From contig JAEILZ010000008.1 in the NCBI GenBank assembly GCA_018873225.1, forward strand, positions 2,170,001 through 2,234,000: a DNA stretch of 64,000 nucleotides, given 5' to 3'. The notes under the pieces were generated by a model. It was not told where the DNA came from and did not search any database. It saw nothing but the letters and a program-made list of their open reading frames with translations. Position 1 is the stretch's first letter, and the number at the start of each line of letters is the position of its first letter. Shown one piece after another: positions 54,224-64,000 of the stretch. The DNA is from [Phialemoniopsis] sp. UDSM-2020. Lineage: Eukaryota > Ascomycota > Sordariomycetes > Thyridiales > Thyridiaceae. The translations under genes and the position numbers were made by a program.

Positions 54224-57200
54224 TTATCTCTTCTCGACCAGAAGGATGTGCATGGCTCCGTAAGCGAGGATGATGAAGGAAACACCAAAGATGCCGAGGT
54301 TTCTGACATCGGACCACAACGCCCCATTGTCGAAGCCGAAAGAGCTTAGAATGGCGGAACCAGGCACCGAGATATCCAGCCCATACTTCTGGTCAGACAG
54401 CGTCAGGTACCGAACCTCGTTGACAATGAGAGACTCGAAGGCGTAATGGAAAATTGACAGCCACTGCAGCCAAACCGCCACAGGCGGGATCTTGTTGTGG
54501 TTCAGCAGGAGACCAGCGAACAACAGGCTGAACAACATGACAAGACTGCCGATGAGATTGGCGACGCCGCCGTCTTTGCAGACAATGCCGATAAAGAGGC
54601 AGATGGCGGCTGCGGCGAAGTTGAACAGGACAAGAACCAGCATGAAGGTGAAGAAGTGCTCGTAATCGGGAACAAGCCCGGTCATCGGATAGAGGATGGC
54701 TCCCATCAAGATTGGAGGGATAATCCTGAGAGGAATGATGTCGAAGAGAACCTTGGCCGCGAAGTACGTGATAGGCGAATAGTATCCGTTGGCTCTCTCG
54801 CGAGTAAAGAGGAGGCGCTCGCTGGAGAACACAGTCAGACTGGTAAGAGTGCTGAAGCCAAACAGAGCCAGAACGAAGAAGAAGAGACCAAGTCTGTTCT
54901 GAAAGCCGGGAATGTCGTTGGTCAGTCCGTAGAAGAGGAAGCCGGAAAGTACTGCCAGAAGGATGGCGATAGCGTAGTGAGTCAACATCAACATGGGGTT
55001 GCGGTAAAGGTTCTTCCAAGTCCGCTGAGACAAGATGATGAGTTGGCGAAGGTATCCAACGCGAGCATATCCTTTCCCAACAACGCTGACGTGAATATTA
55101 GGGCCATCGGCTGAATAGCCATTTGCATTCCTTCCATTAGCAGACTCTGCAGTCGTGATCGCTTGCTGGATCTCGTCATGGGTGCCAGCAGCGATATCGG
55201 ATTGGCTGAACGAGGACACCAGAATATCCAAATCGGTACCCGAGATAGCGGCCGGCGGTGCGTCGTCGGGATCCTCTAGGATCTGAGGAGGTACAACGCC
55301 TGGTGCCTGCTTTGAGAGCTTGTATGCGCCAATCTCTTCCTCGTTGCCCGATGAATAAGAAGCAGTGTCAACAGTGTTCTTGCGACGTGTGAATAGCTCG
55401 CGTTCTTGACGGGTCTTGACCGAGTCTCGGCGACTTGGTCGTGGCCGCGTGGATGAAGAGCCCTCGACACCGCTTTCCTCGCCGATGCTTGCACCTGATA
55501 CGCTCGCGATCGACTTGACAGCCCTAGTACTACTCGGGCCGACACTGGCGGCATCGCCTGTGATCGTGCCGTCGTCAAAAGAGGTGACAGCTCCAGCGTG
55601 CATAGTTAGATCCACCAGGTAATCGGCGATATTGAAACCCGGAGGGCATGCATAACCGATCTGGTCAAAGTAGTCCTGGCAGTGGCTGAAAGGTCCAGAA
55701 TAGACTGTCTTTCCCTGAGCGAGAAGGACGAGCCTATCAAAGAGTGCGACGATGTTGGACCTGGGTTGATGAATCGTGAAAATGACAGTTCGCTTATACG
55801 TCTTGGCGAGCGTAACAAGGCATTCGATAACGTTGTACGCATTGTAAGCATCGAGGCCGCTGGTGGGTTCGTCGAGGAACAGAATAGACGGGCTAGTGAC
55901 AAGCTCGCATGCAATACCGACACGCCGCTTCTCTCCGCCGGAAATGCCTCGCCCACGACCCTCTTCTGAGCCAATGAGAGAGTCTCGGATATGGTAGATC
56001 CCAAGTTGCTTCTCGACCTCAAAGACTCGCTGCTCCTTTGCGCCTCGACCCATGTCACGAGGAAGTCGTAGGAGAGCACTGTTGAGAATAGTCTCATGCA
56101 CAGTCAGGGTAGGCAGCATTGTGTCCTCTTGATCAACGAACCCGACAACATTCTTGTAGTCGGCATCGCCAACCTTCTCACCATTGACATAAAAATCACC
56201 GCCCACAGCACCACGCTTGTTCTTGCGAGCAAGAATGTCGAGGAAGGTCGTCTTGCCAGCGCCCGAGGCTCCCATAATGGCCATGACCTCTCCGGGCCGC
56301 GCCAAGCCTTGGATACCGGAGAGAATCTGCTTGCCATTCAGGCGGTAGGAAACGTTCTCGAAGAAGAGCGACGCAGGCTTGTGATCAGCCATCAACTTGA
56401 GACTTTCATCGTCTGAATCATCCAGGTGGATGGCGCCATACTTGAATTGCCGTCGAGAGAGATACCAGATAACGAGAATGACGGCAACGAGGAAGAGGGA
56501 GCAGCCTGCGATAACGCCTGCGATGAGCGGAGTGTTGATCTTGGGGATGGGTCGCTCGTAGCCAGGGACCTCGGTGTTGTACAAGCATTCTCCAGAACGG
56601 CAGGTCAAGAATATGCTCTCGTCAGCAAACATGTCACTAATGAGCTGGTCCATGTTCGGCTCCTTGAACATGCAATTGTTGATGCCTCCCGCCTCCTGGT
56701 CGCACTTGAAAGTGGCGGGACCTTTGATCTCCTCATCAAGGAATTCGGTGAGATCGACAGATCCGTTCTCTCCGCAAAGCATGCGATCTGGGATACATTT
56801 GCACTCGATCTTCTTGCACTCATAGTTCGTCTTATTGGCGTACTCGTCGAACGAGGCCGATGACTCGCACTCGTCAAGGTGACAATAGAAGGATTCGCGT
56901 TGATCGACCCAAACTGGTGCCTTGTTAGCATAAACCATTTGTTGGGTCGGATTCGAGGATACGTACACTGGAAGTCACAGTTGCCATCCTCCTTCTTACA
57001 AGTGAAGGTAACTTGGGGCACCTGATCGCCTAGGAGGTTGCGGATTTGCTTGTTGGTCACGTCGCACTGTTGGTAGTTGTGCTGGACTACCTCTCCCATC
57101 TGGTAGCAGACACCGCCGTCACCAGTCTTCATCAAGGCGTCACAGACTTTGTCCTCGGTGCAGACGTTGCAGTTGATACCCGTCCACCCTGGTTCGCAAT

Positions 57201-57657
57201 CGCAGGCCGGTCCGTCACGCAAGGGTCGATCATGGCCCTGGGCCAGGGAGCCGCATACTATATGCAAAGGTTAATATGATATCCAGTCGACGGATGGGTT
57301 TTAGATAGGGAGGTTCGAATACTAACATGGCTCGAGACAGTCGATGCCAGCAAACCCCTCGGGGCATTTGCAAGTACCGTCGTATTCGCTGCACTCGGCA
57401 TATTGACCGCAGGTAAATGCCGGGAGCTGGCAGTTGAAGCTATACGAGGAATAGACACATTAGTGTCTACATACGGAGAGAGGGAATGGGCAAGCTGGGG
57501 TTGGGGATTCGGCTCACCATGGCGGGCAGTCCTTGGGCCGGTCTGCCATGAGGGCGAGCTGCGCCCGCATCATGTCAGCGGACGAGTAGTCCTTGGAACA
57601 TGATGCGACGGAGAATAACGACAGCGCCCCCACAAGGAGGGCGCGGTGAAGCTTCAT
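54224..57657 (-). CDS. adp1: Adp1-like ABCG transporter with a cysteine-rich N-terminal ectodomain
   Basis: Four exons on the minus strand, 57657-57518, 57439-57327, 57257-56967 and 56913-54224, give 1077 aa. A signal peptide ([20 protein letters not shown]) precedes a cysteine-rich ectodomain of about 290 residues with EGF-like modules ([19 protein letters not shown] and [12 protein letters not shown]). One membrane helix follows near 312-335. The ABC domain has Walker [10 protein letters not shown] near residue 400, the signature GISGGEKRR near 503, and Walker [15 protein letters not shown] Ser/Thr-rich linker leads to the C-terminal membrane domain (about 834-1075) with [12 protein letters not shown] and [15 protein letters not shown]. 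Yeast Adp1 has the same plan (1049 aa). Its substrate is not known. The third intron is set by the phase-correct acceptor CACCAG, with a GCTAAC branch point just upstream. Confidence 0.9.
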
Positions 57658-58492
57658 CCCCATCAAGCGGGATGGAGGTCTGGCCGTCTTGGTAGGATTG
57701 GTGTGTAGTCAAAGAGTCGTCGAAGACTGGCAGTAGCCTGGAACCCCACAAGCTCTGAGAGCTGCGGGTAGGCTCGAGAGACGGAAACTTTGCGCCAGAG
57801 ATGGCGCAAGTAGCGTCTGCGGTTTAAGACAGAGACTGCAAGCCGTCTAGGGGAAATTTGGGCACAGTTACGGCTCTCAAAGGGTGCTTGAGTGACGATG
57901 GAATGCGGGATAGAGAGAATGAGAGGTGTGTGGTCGGAAGATGCGACGACACCGACGGACGGGAGTTACCTAACAGAGCATGTGGGGATGGGGATTGGTG
58001 AGGAGATGCAGAGGCGCTAAGGAATCGTGGACGTGCGTTGGAAGGCAGATGATGATGCTACTGTGGGGACAATCCAGTCACCAGCGCATAGCATGCTGCA
58101 ACCTGAGTGGCTGAGTCGCCTATATTTCCAGATCCTCCCTAACACCTGCCTCGGTGGCTGGGAACTCTAAGTGGGGCATCCAGGCACCGTCTTGCCGACT
58201 TCATTGACTCGTCCGGCGCCGGCGCCGATAACATGGTGATTGATGTAGATAGAGAGCGGCATTGGACCTAGGTCCCTCTTGCGCTTCGATATGACAAATT
58301 TTTGCATCGGGGTTGTGAGAGGGACCCCTTTACGCCCTTTTTATTACATGAAAGGCGCTGATAGCCCGTGTGTGGAATGGACAAGACCTTTCTTCTCTTG
58401 TACATAAGTCGAGCCGCTCTCACAGACATCCCAACTGTCAATATCCCCGACTAGACCATAGCAACACCTCAATGCCAGTTTATTGAAACAAT
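57658..58492. promoter_or_regulatory. Divergent promoter region of the ABC transporter and aminotransferase genes
   Basis: The 835 bp between the start codons of the two divergent genes must hold both promoters. The right side shows a T-rich TTTTTATTAC and CTTTCTTCTCTTGTAC near 58340-58400, consistent with the aminotransferase promoter. A GC-rich palindromic GCCGGCGCCGGCGCC-like segment lies near 58212-58230. No regulator can be named from these. Confidence 0.4.
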
Positions 58493-59742
58493 ATGGTCCA
58501 AATCGAGCCTTTCGAAGTGGAGCAATGGATGGATCGTTATGAGACGACTCCAGGAGTTCTCAACATTGCCGAGACATGCGTTGCTTCCGTTTCCATCCAG
58601 GACCTAGCTGAATTCTCAGTCGAAAAGAATGGTCCTGGACCGTTGCAGTTGTCGAAGAAGATGACTTATGGTGCCATCTTGGGTTCCGAAGCTCTGCGTC
58701 AAAGGGTCGCTGCTCGCTATGATCAACATCAAGCAAACCCACTGCCTGCGGAGAATGTCATCATCACACAAGGCGCCATCGCCGCAAACTTCTTGCTCTT
58801 ATACACCCTCATTGGGCCAGGTGACCATGTCGTTTGCGTCTATCCTACCTATCAGCAGCTCTACGGTGTTCCAAAGAGCCTTGGCGCTGAAGTGAGCCTC
58901 TGGACGTTGAGAAGCGAGAACGGGTTTATTCCGGATATCGGAGAGCTTGAAAAGCTCGCCCAGTCCAACACAAAGGTCAGACTTTTGCATGCATTGCCCT
59001 TGAGCTTCAGCAAAACTAACGGCTGGCATAGATGATCATTTTGAACAACCCAAACAACCCGACAGGTGCAACTATTCCCAAGTCGGTCTTGGAACAAGTT
59101 GTCAACTTTGCCAGACAGAGGGATATCATTGTATTCTGCGACGAAGTCTACCGACCGCTCTTCCATGGCTTGGAAGAACCAGACATGCCTCCATCCATCC
59201 TGTCATTTGGCTACGACAAGACAATCTCGACCAGTTCGATGTCCAAAGCCTACTCATTGGCTGGTATTAGGCTCGGCTGGATTGCGACAAGGGATTCAAA
59301 CATCGTAAAGGCACTGGCCAGCGCCCGAGACTATACGACAATCAGCGTATCCCAGCTGGACGATCAAGTGGCCACTTATGCCTTGTCCGACGCAGTTTTA
59401 CCTTCTTTGATGAAGAGGAATATGGCACTGGCCAAGACCAACTGTGACTTGGTGGAGCAATTCGTCAAGGCTCACAGTGCAGTCTGTTCGTGGATCAGAC
59501 CGACAGCAGGCACGACTGCTTTTGTCAAATTCACTGCTCAGAACGGGGAGTCCGTCGACGATGAGAAGTTCTGTATTGATGTCTTGAACGACAGTAAAGT
59601 CATGATGCTGCCCGGGTCACGAGGCTTCGGTGGCGGTAAAGACTTCAAGGGCTATGTACGGATTGGGTATGTTTGCGAGACAGACGTGCTTCAAAAGGCG
59701 CTTCGTGAGCTGGACCACTGGGTCACAACACATCTTTCATAG
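58493..59742 (+). CDS. PLP-dependent class I/II aminotransferase of unknown specificity
   Basis: Two exons, 58493-58975 and 59032-59742, give 397 aa. The fold-type I motifs are clear: a substrate-side segment with YGAILGSEALRQRVAARY, ITQGAIAANF (cofactor phosphate site), YPTYQQLYG, NNPNNPTG at residues 166-173, CDEVYRPLF, and the Schiff-base site SMSKAYSLAG with Lys233. GYVRIGYVC follows near the C-terminus. The 56-nt intron lies between AAG and ATG-ATC-ATT and keeps NNPNNPTG in frame. The enzyme should transfer an amino group between an amino acid and a 2-oxo acid, or act as an ACC-synthase-like lyase, with pyridoxal phosphate. Sequence alone does not reveal the substrate. No biosynthetic partner genes lie beside it. 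Length and motifs suggest a full-length, active enzyme. Confidence 0.88.
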
Positions 59743-60937
59743 CCAGAAAAAGCACGGCTGATGTGAAGAGAGATATTGACTGCACTTCTGTCACCATTTA
59801 GGAGGCTCACTCTGTCGCAATATACCTACTTTGTTGGTAAATTTGGGGGGATGCACAATGATCACCAACAGAGCAACTGCGCGTGTGGCCCGAGCTTGGC
59901 TCTCTTACGCAAGCGAGACGGACAGCTTGGCCATCTCGTGTTTCATGTCTGGGCCTCCAAAAGAAGTCGGGACTGCCGGGAACTCCCACGGTCTCGAGAC
60001 GTGGACCAGGCATGAGCGGGTAACTTAAGCGCCGGGCTGTGTCGTCGTCATCTTCGTTGTCGCAGTACGTATAATTCGGTACTCCAAAAGGAGAAAATCA
60101 AATCATAGCAAGTTCAAGAAAGATGCTCATACCAAAGTCTAATTCACCATGTGCGGGTGCACCGGCATCGATCCAACCCTGTGTTATTGAAGTGCGGAAT
60201 CCAAGTCGGGCAGTCCTCGGGCGCTAAATCCGCCGCCAATGTTCTTGGATGCGCCCCCAAGACATTTAAGTCGCAGTGATTAATTGCCCCCAAGTAACGC
60301 CCAGCTTGTGCCCAGGTACCTGGGCACCACAGATCAAAAAGTTTAGGGTACGCTAAGGAGCAGGCCGTGACCCATACATTGCGCAAGCAGTTTCAAGACG
60401 CATCATCGTGCAACTAACATCGTTCAACGAGAGCCAGCCCATGGGGACTTCCTCATTCCCCCAAGTAGCGCTTTTGAAACTCGTAGCACCAGCCCCAGAA
60501 AATGGATTTCAAATACGGTAATGGCGCAGAGCGACAAGGGGACTGGAGGCCTTGTGTTGCTCTGGGGAAAACCCGACTGGGACTTCTTGGCTTTCTGCTT
60601 GCCCAGACTCCTAGTTCCCAACTTCATCCTCTTGGCATCGTTCAGCATACCTCTCGGCGCCCTGCAGCCTCTTGGCTTTTCTCACCGTAGCCTCTCCTAT
60701 GAGCCTCTTTTCCGTACACGTCGAATTTCTCACGGCTTTTCGTTTTTCTTGCGTTCCTTAAAACGGCTTGGACCGTCCTTCCCTAGACTTACCTTCATTC
60801 TCTCTCCTCGCTTCGTCCGGCGCTCTCCCAGAGCTCCCGTAATTCGCACCTGACGCTCTCAATTTCGCTTCCCTCATTCATCACGGACCCCTGCAACCTC
60901 ATAGTTGCCGACGTTGTCGGTTACAAAACACACCGCA
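59743..60937. other. Intergenic region upstream of the aspartic protease gene
   Basis: Both flanking genes are on the plus strand. The left end is the aminotransferase 3' untranslated region. From about 60620 to 60937 the sequence becomes C- and T-rich (CTCTCTCCTC, CTTCCCTC), the usual promoter and leader pattern. No coding sequence was found. Confidence 0.45.
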
Positions 60938-62532
60938 ATGAAAGCGGCTGCACTAACAGCTAGTTGGCTATTTGCTGCGACGACCACCGCACTTAGTGGT
61001 GTGGTTCAATGGGACATATCAAAGAAACAGTTGGTCCAGGCAAAGTTGGGGAAGAGGGCCGGATCAACCTTTGAAGAAGTCATCTCGAATGAGCAAGACA
61101 GGGGTGGTTATTTTGCGACAGTGAGGGTCGGCACCCCGGGGCAGAATCTCACATTGCAGCTCGACACGGGCAGTAGCGATATCTGGGTTCCGTCCAGCGC
61201 AGCTACCGTTTGCGCCAAAAAGACATCCCCGAATGGTGCCAGTTCTGACGGGTGTAGCTTTGGCACATGTAAGTCCCTTGTCGTGATGAAATGGATTAGT
61301 ACCCCTGGTGACTCTCTGACTGACACGCTACAGTCAACCCTTCATCCTCCTCCAGTTTTGAAGTCATTGGTGAAAATGAGTTCAAAATTGCCTACGTGGA
61401 CGGCAGCGGGTCAAGCGGCGATTATTTCACGGACGCCTTTGAAATTGCTGGTACCAAGCTCAGCAACTTGACCATGGGACTGGGCAGGAAGACGGATATC
61501 CCGTATGGTCTCATAGGTGTCGGGTACGCCCTTAACGAGGCCATCGTCGCAGGAAGTCGATCTGCGTCCAGCGCATATCCAAACCTGCCGGTCGAGATGG
61601 TCAACGAAGGCTTGATCAAGACAACGGCCTACAGTCTGTGGCTGAATGACCTCGGTGAGCCACAGCAAGTGTTTCGTTGCTAGAACCCGACTAATCAATC
61701 CATAGATTCAAGCAGTGGCAACATCCTCTTTGGAGGTATCGACACTAAGAAATACCAGGGCAACTTGACAAGGATCCAGGTCTACAAGGATGCCCAGTCA
61801 AAGGCTTTCACATCGTTCCAGGTCGCCTTGACATCGGTAACAGCTGAAAGCGCCACAGGTAGTGACGTCCTGTCGTCTCAACAGTTCCCCGTACCCGTCG
61901 TCCTTGATTCGGGAACCACCCTCTCCTATCTCCCTACAGACCTGGCACGACAGATTTGGCACGAAGCTGGAGCTGTCTACTCAACCGACATTGGTCTTGC
62001 CGTACTTCCCTGCCGGATGGCAACCAGCAAAGGTCATTTCACCTTCCAGTTCGCTGGATCGGAAGGGCCCAAGATCAGTGTTGCAATGGACGAGCTGGTG
62101 CTCAGCATTAATGGTGGACCGGCACCTTCGTTCACATCGGGACCGTATAGGGGTGAGGATGCCTGTTCATTCGGCATTCAGAACTTTAGCAGCGACCCCT
62201 TTCTTCTCGGAGACACCTTCCTGCGCTCTGCGTATGTGGTCTACGACCTACAGAACAACGAAATTGGCATTGCGCCGACAGACTTTAACGCAACGACATC
62301 AAACATTGTTGCATTTGAGAGCCTCGGCGCGACTATTCCTTCGGCAACTGCTGCACCGAATCAGGCGCAAGCGACCGATCGACCGACATACACGACGCCT
62401 GCTTTTGCAGCAGCGTCGGGATTCTCAGAGGGGGCCAGTGGACGTAAGAACAGCGCCCCTTTGACGAGAGCGTTGGATCGGAATCACATTGTCCTCGTCG
62501 GGACAGCCATTCTCTTTGGCTTGCTTATTTGA
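60938..62532 (+). CDS. GPI-anchored aspartic protease (yapsin-like, peptidase family A1)
   Basis: Three exons, 60938-61268, 61334-61654 and 61706-62532, give 492 aa. The start MKAAALTASWLFAATTTALS is a signal peptide. A basic GKRAGSTFEE segment marks the likely end of a propeptide. The two active-site motifs are DTGSSDIW with Asp76 and DSGTTLSYL with Asp285. Other A1 features are GYFATVRVGTPGQ, YVDGSGSSGDYFTD, FGGIDTKKYQG and LLGDTFLRSAYVVYD. The C-terminus has a Ser/Thr/Ala-rich stalk and ends in a hydrophobic segment (HIVLVGTAILFGLLI) with no charge after it, as expected for GPI attachment. Such proteases act at the plasma membrane or cell wall and process secreted proteins. Both introns join in phase. 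No start upstream of 60938 uses ATG. Confidence 0.93.
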
Positions 62533-63066
62533 GACTTTGCAAGTGTACTTTTTCGGAGCGTGTTTTCCTTTGCTACGGGCGTTTACACCACGGTTTGGAA
62601 GACAACCCCTAATGATACCCACTCATGTCTGGCCGTACTGTCGGGAGTTTGGAATTTTGCATAGAGGATGTTGTTTATTGCATTATTGGTTAATATATGG
62701 CATATGCGTTCTAGAATAGAAACATTATTTGTGCGCGCATTGAGAAGCATCTGGCATCATTCAAATCAACCTGTGACCTGTCTGAAAGAACGCCATCATG
62801 TAAGGCGTCGACTTACATCCAGCAGACGCGATGAGGACTAACAAGTAAGACCCTAGCTCTGCACCAGTCAGTAGAAACCGTTCCAATTCAATGGCGTGGC
62901 CGCTGATTGGTGGGCCTGGACCGCGGAACAGGGGTCCAAAAATTTATGGAAAGTTCTCAGACCATTCCATCCCCAAGCACTTTTCGAGCTGTGCTAGGGT
63001 GGTTGTGATTTTTTATCTTCTTCTCGTCACTCCTTTTAGGCCCAATCGACTGCGCACCCTTGCAAG
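62533..63066. other. Intergenic region upstream of the MEF1 gene
   Basis: Both flanking genes are on the plus strand. The left part is the protease 3' untranslated region. From about 62990 a T- and C-rich stretch leads to the MEF1 start. An inverted CCAAT-like ATTGGTGGGC and its neighbours lie near 62915. Nothing else is seen. Confidence 0.4.
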
Positions 63067-64000
63067 ATGAGGGCGCAACGGACTGTGACCGTTCTGACGA
63101 ACGGTCGCTTGTTTGGCGAGAGCCACAGAGCCGGCCATTTCAACCTGGGCGCCTCGGCGCGATGGGCTACCGTGCAGCTCGAGGCCAGGCGAGCGTTCAG
63201 CGGCAGCTCCAAGCTGGGCGCCGCGAACGCCGCGCAAGCTGCGTAAGTTGTCGTCAGTTCACAAAGGCCGGCGTGGAGACCATGGCTAATGCTCGCCACC
63301 TATAGACTTAAGGCTGCGCAGGATGCTGCCGCCAACCTGACTGCCGAAGCCGTCGCCGCGAACATGAGCCCCGAGGAGGCACAGAGGTTGTCAAGAGTGC
63401 GAAACATTGGTATTGCGGCGCACATTGACTCCGGCAAGACGACGTGTACCGAGCGCGTTCTCTTCTACACTGGACGAATCAAGGCGATTCACGAAGTGCG
63501 AGGCCGAGATTCCGTTGGCGCCAAGATGGACTCCATGGAGCTGGAAAGGGAGCGAGGTATCACCATTCAGTCTGCGGCAACCTTTGCCGACTGGAAAAAG
63601 AAGGAAGACGGCAAGGAAGAGACATACCACGTCAACTTGATCGACACCCCCGGGCATATCGACTTTACCATCGAAGTGGAGCGAGCGCTGCGCGTTCTCG
63701 ACGGTGCCGTCATGATTCTCTGTGCGGTCAGCGGTGTTCAAAGTCAGACGATCACAGTCGACCGGCAGATGAAGCGCTACGACGTTCCCCGTATTAGTTT
63801 CGTCAACAAGATGGACCGTATGGGCGCCAACCCCTGGAAGGCTGTCGAGCAGATCAACACCAAGCTCAAGATCCCGGCCGCTGCTCTCCAGGTCCCCATC
63901 GGCTCCGAGAAGGAATTCGAGGGTGTTGTCGATCTCATCAACATGAAGGCTATTCGAAATGACGGTCAACGAGGTGTTATCATCAAGGTTTCCGACGACA
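63067..64000 (+). CDS. mef1: Mitochondrial elongation factor G1 (partial, 5' part)
   Basis: The first exon is 63067-63242 and the second starts at 63306 and runs off the window, so only the N-terminal part is present. The 63-nt intron joins codons in phase (GC-A). Residues 1 to about 60 form an arginine- and alanine-rich mitochondrial presequence. The GTPase domain follows with G1 [11 protein letters not shown]2 ERGITI, G3 DTPGHIDFT and G4 NKMD. The sequence [18 protein letters not shown] and the segment [25 protein letters not shown] are typical of EF-G. The protein drives translocation on the mitochondrial ribosome. MEF1 is preferred over MEF2 from the presequence and GTPase domain resemblance. 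The missing C-terminal domains III-V are beyond the right edge. Confidence 0.92.

Overview
The window is nuclear DNA of a filamentous ascomycete (Pezizomycotina, most likely Sordariomycetes). Genes carry short introns (about 50-110 nt) with GTRAGT-type donors and CTAAC-like branch points, no operons are seen, intergenic spaces are long, and every recognisable protein is of the kind shared by filamentous ascomycetes. The genus cannot be fixed from sequence alone. I rebuilt sixteen protein-coding genes by joining exons in phase; the last runs off the right edge. I found no tRNA, rRNA, CRISPR array or intact transposon.

Left part (1-14.2 kb): a long untranslated leader with a probable 882-nt leader intron precedes a seven-exon LaeA/LAE1-like methyltransferase (3258-4627, +). 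Then, all on the minus strand, come mitochondrial ATP synthase subunit g (6348-7282), L-arabinitol 4-dehydrogenase (8283-9468) and a Sfp1-like C2H2 zinc-finger regulator (11678-14142). A gene-poor stretch of 6.2 kb follows.

Middle (20.3-42 kb): the respiratory supercomplex factor Rcf2 (20345-21136, +), a six-blade kelch protein (21729-23372, -), tRNA-dihydrouridine synthase Dus3 (24738-27014, +), an unassigned four-TM membrane protein (27409-28339, -), a hybrid histidine kinase (33345-37937, +) whose receiver domain is split by an intron that keeps the frame open, a long polypyrimidine tract, and a Meu6-like PH-domain protein (40138-41878, -). A second gene-poor stretch of 6.4 kb follows.

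Right part (48-64 kb): a predicted secreted eight-cysteine protein (48287-49116, -), the ribosome-assembly GTPase Nog2 (49926-52368, -) sharing a 498-bp divergent promoter region with a probable mitoribosomal protein mS26 (52867-53808, +), an Adp1-type ABC transporter with a cysteine-rich ectodomain (54224-57657, -), a class I/II aminotransferase (58493-59742, +), a GPI-anchored aspartic protease (60938-62532, +), and the 5' part of mitochondrial elongation factor G1 (63067 to the window end, +).

Most genes are housekeeping: four act in mitochondria, two in ribosome assembly or tRNA modification, and two are broad regulators (LaeA-like, Sfp1-like). I see no biosynthetic gene cluster and no defence or mobile system. 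The most useful observations are the frame-preserving intron in the kinase receiver, the long spliced leader of the LaeA-like gene, the orphan secreted cysteine-rich protein, the unassigned four-TM protein, the repeated basic Ser-Phe-Gly motif in the PH protein, and a nine-base motif that recurs only in gene-free DNA.
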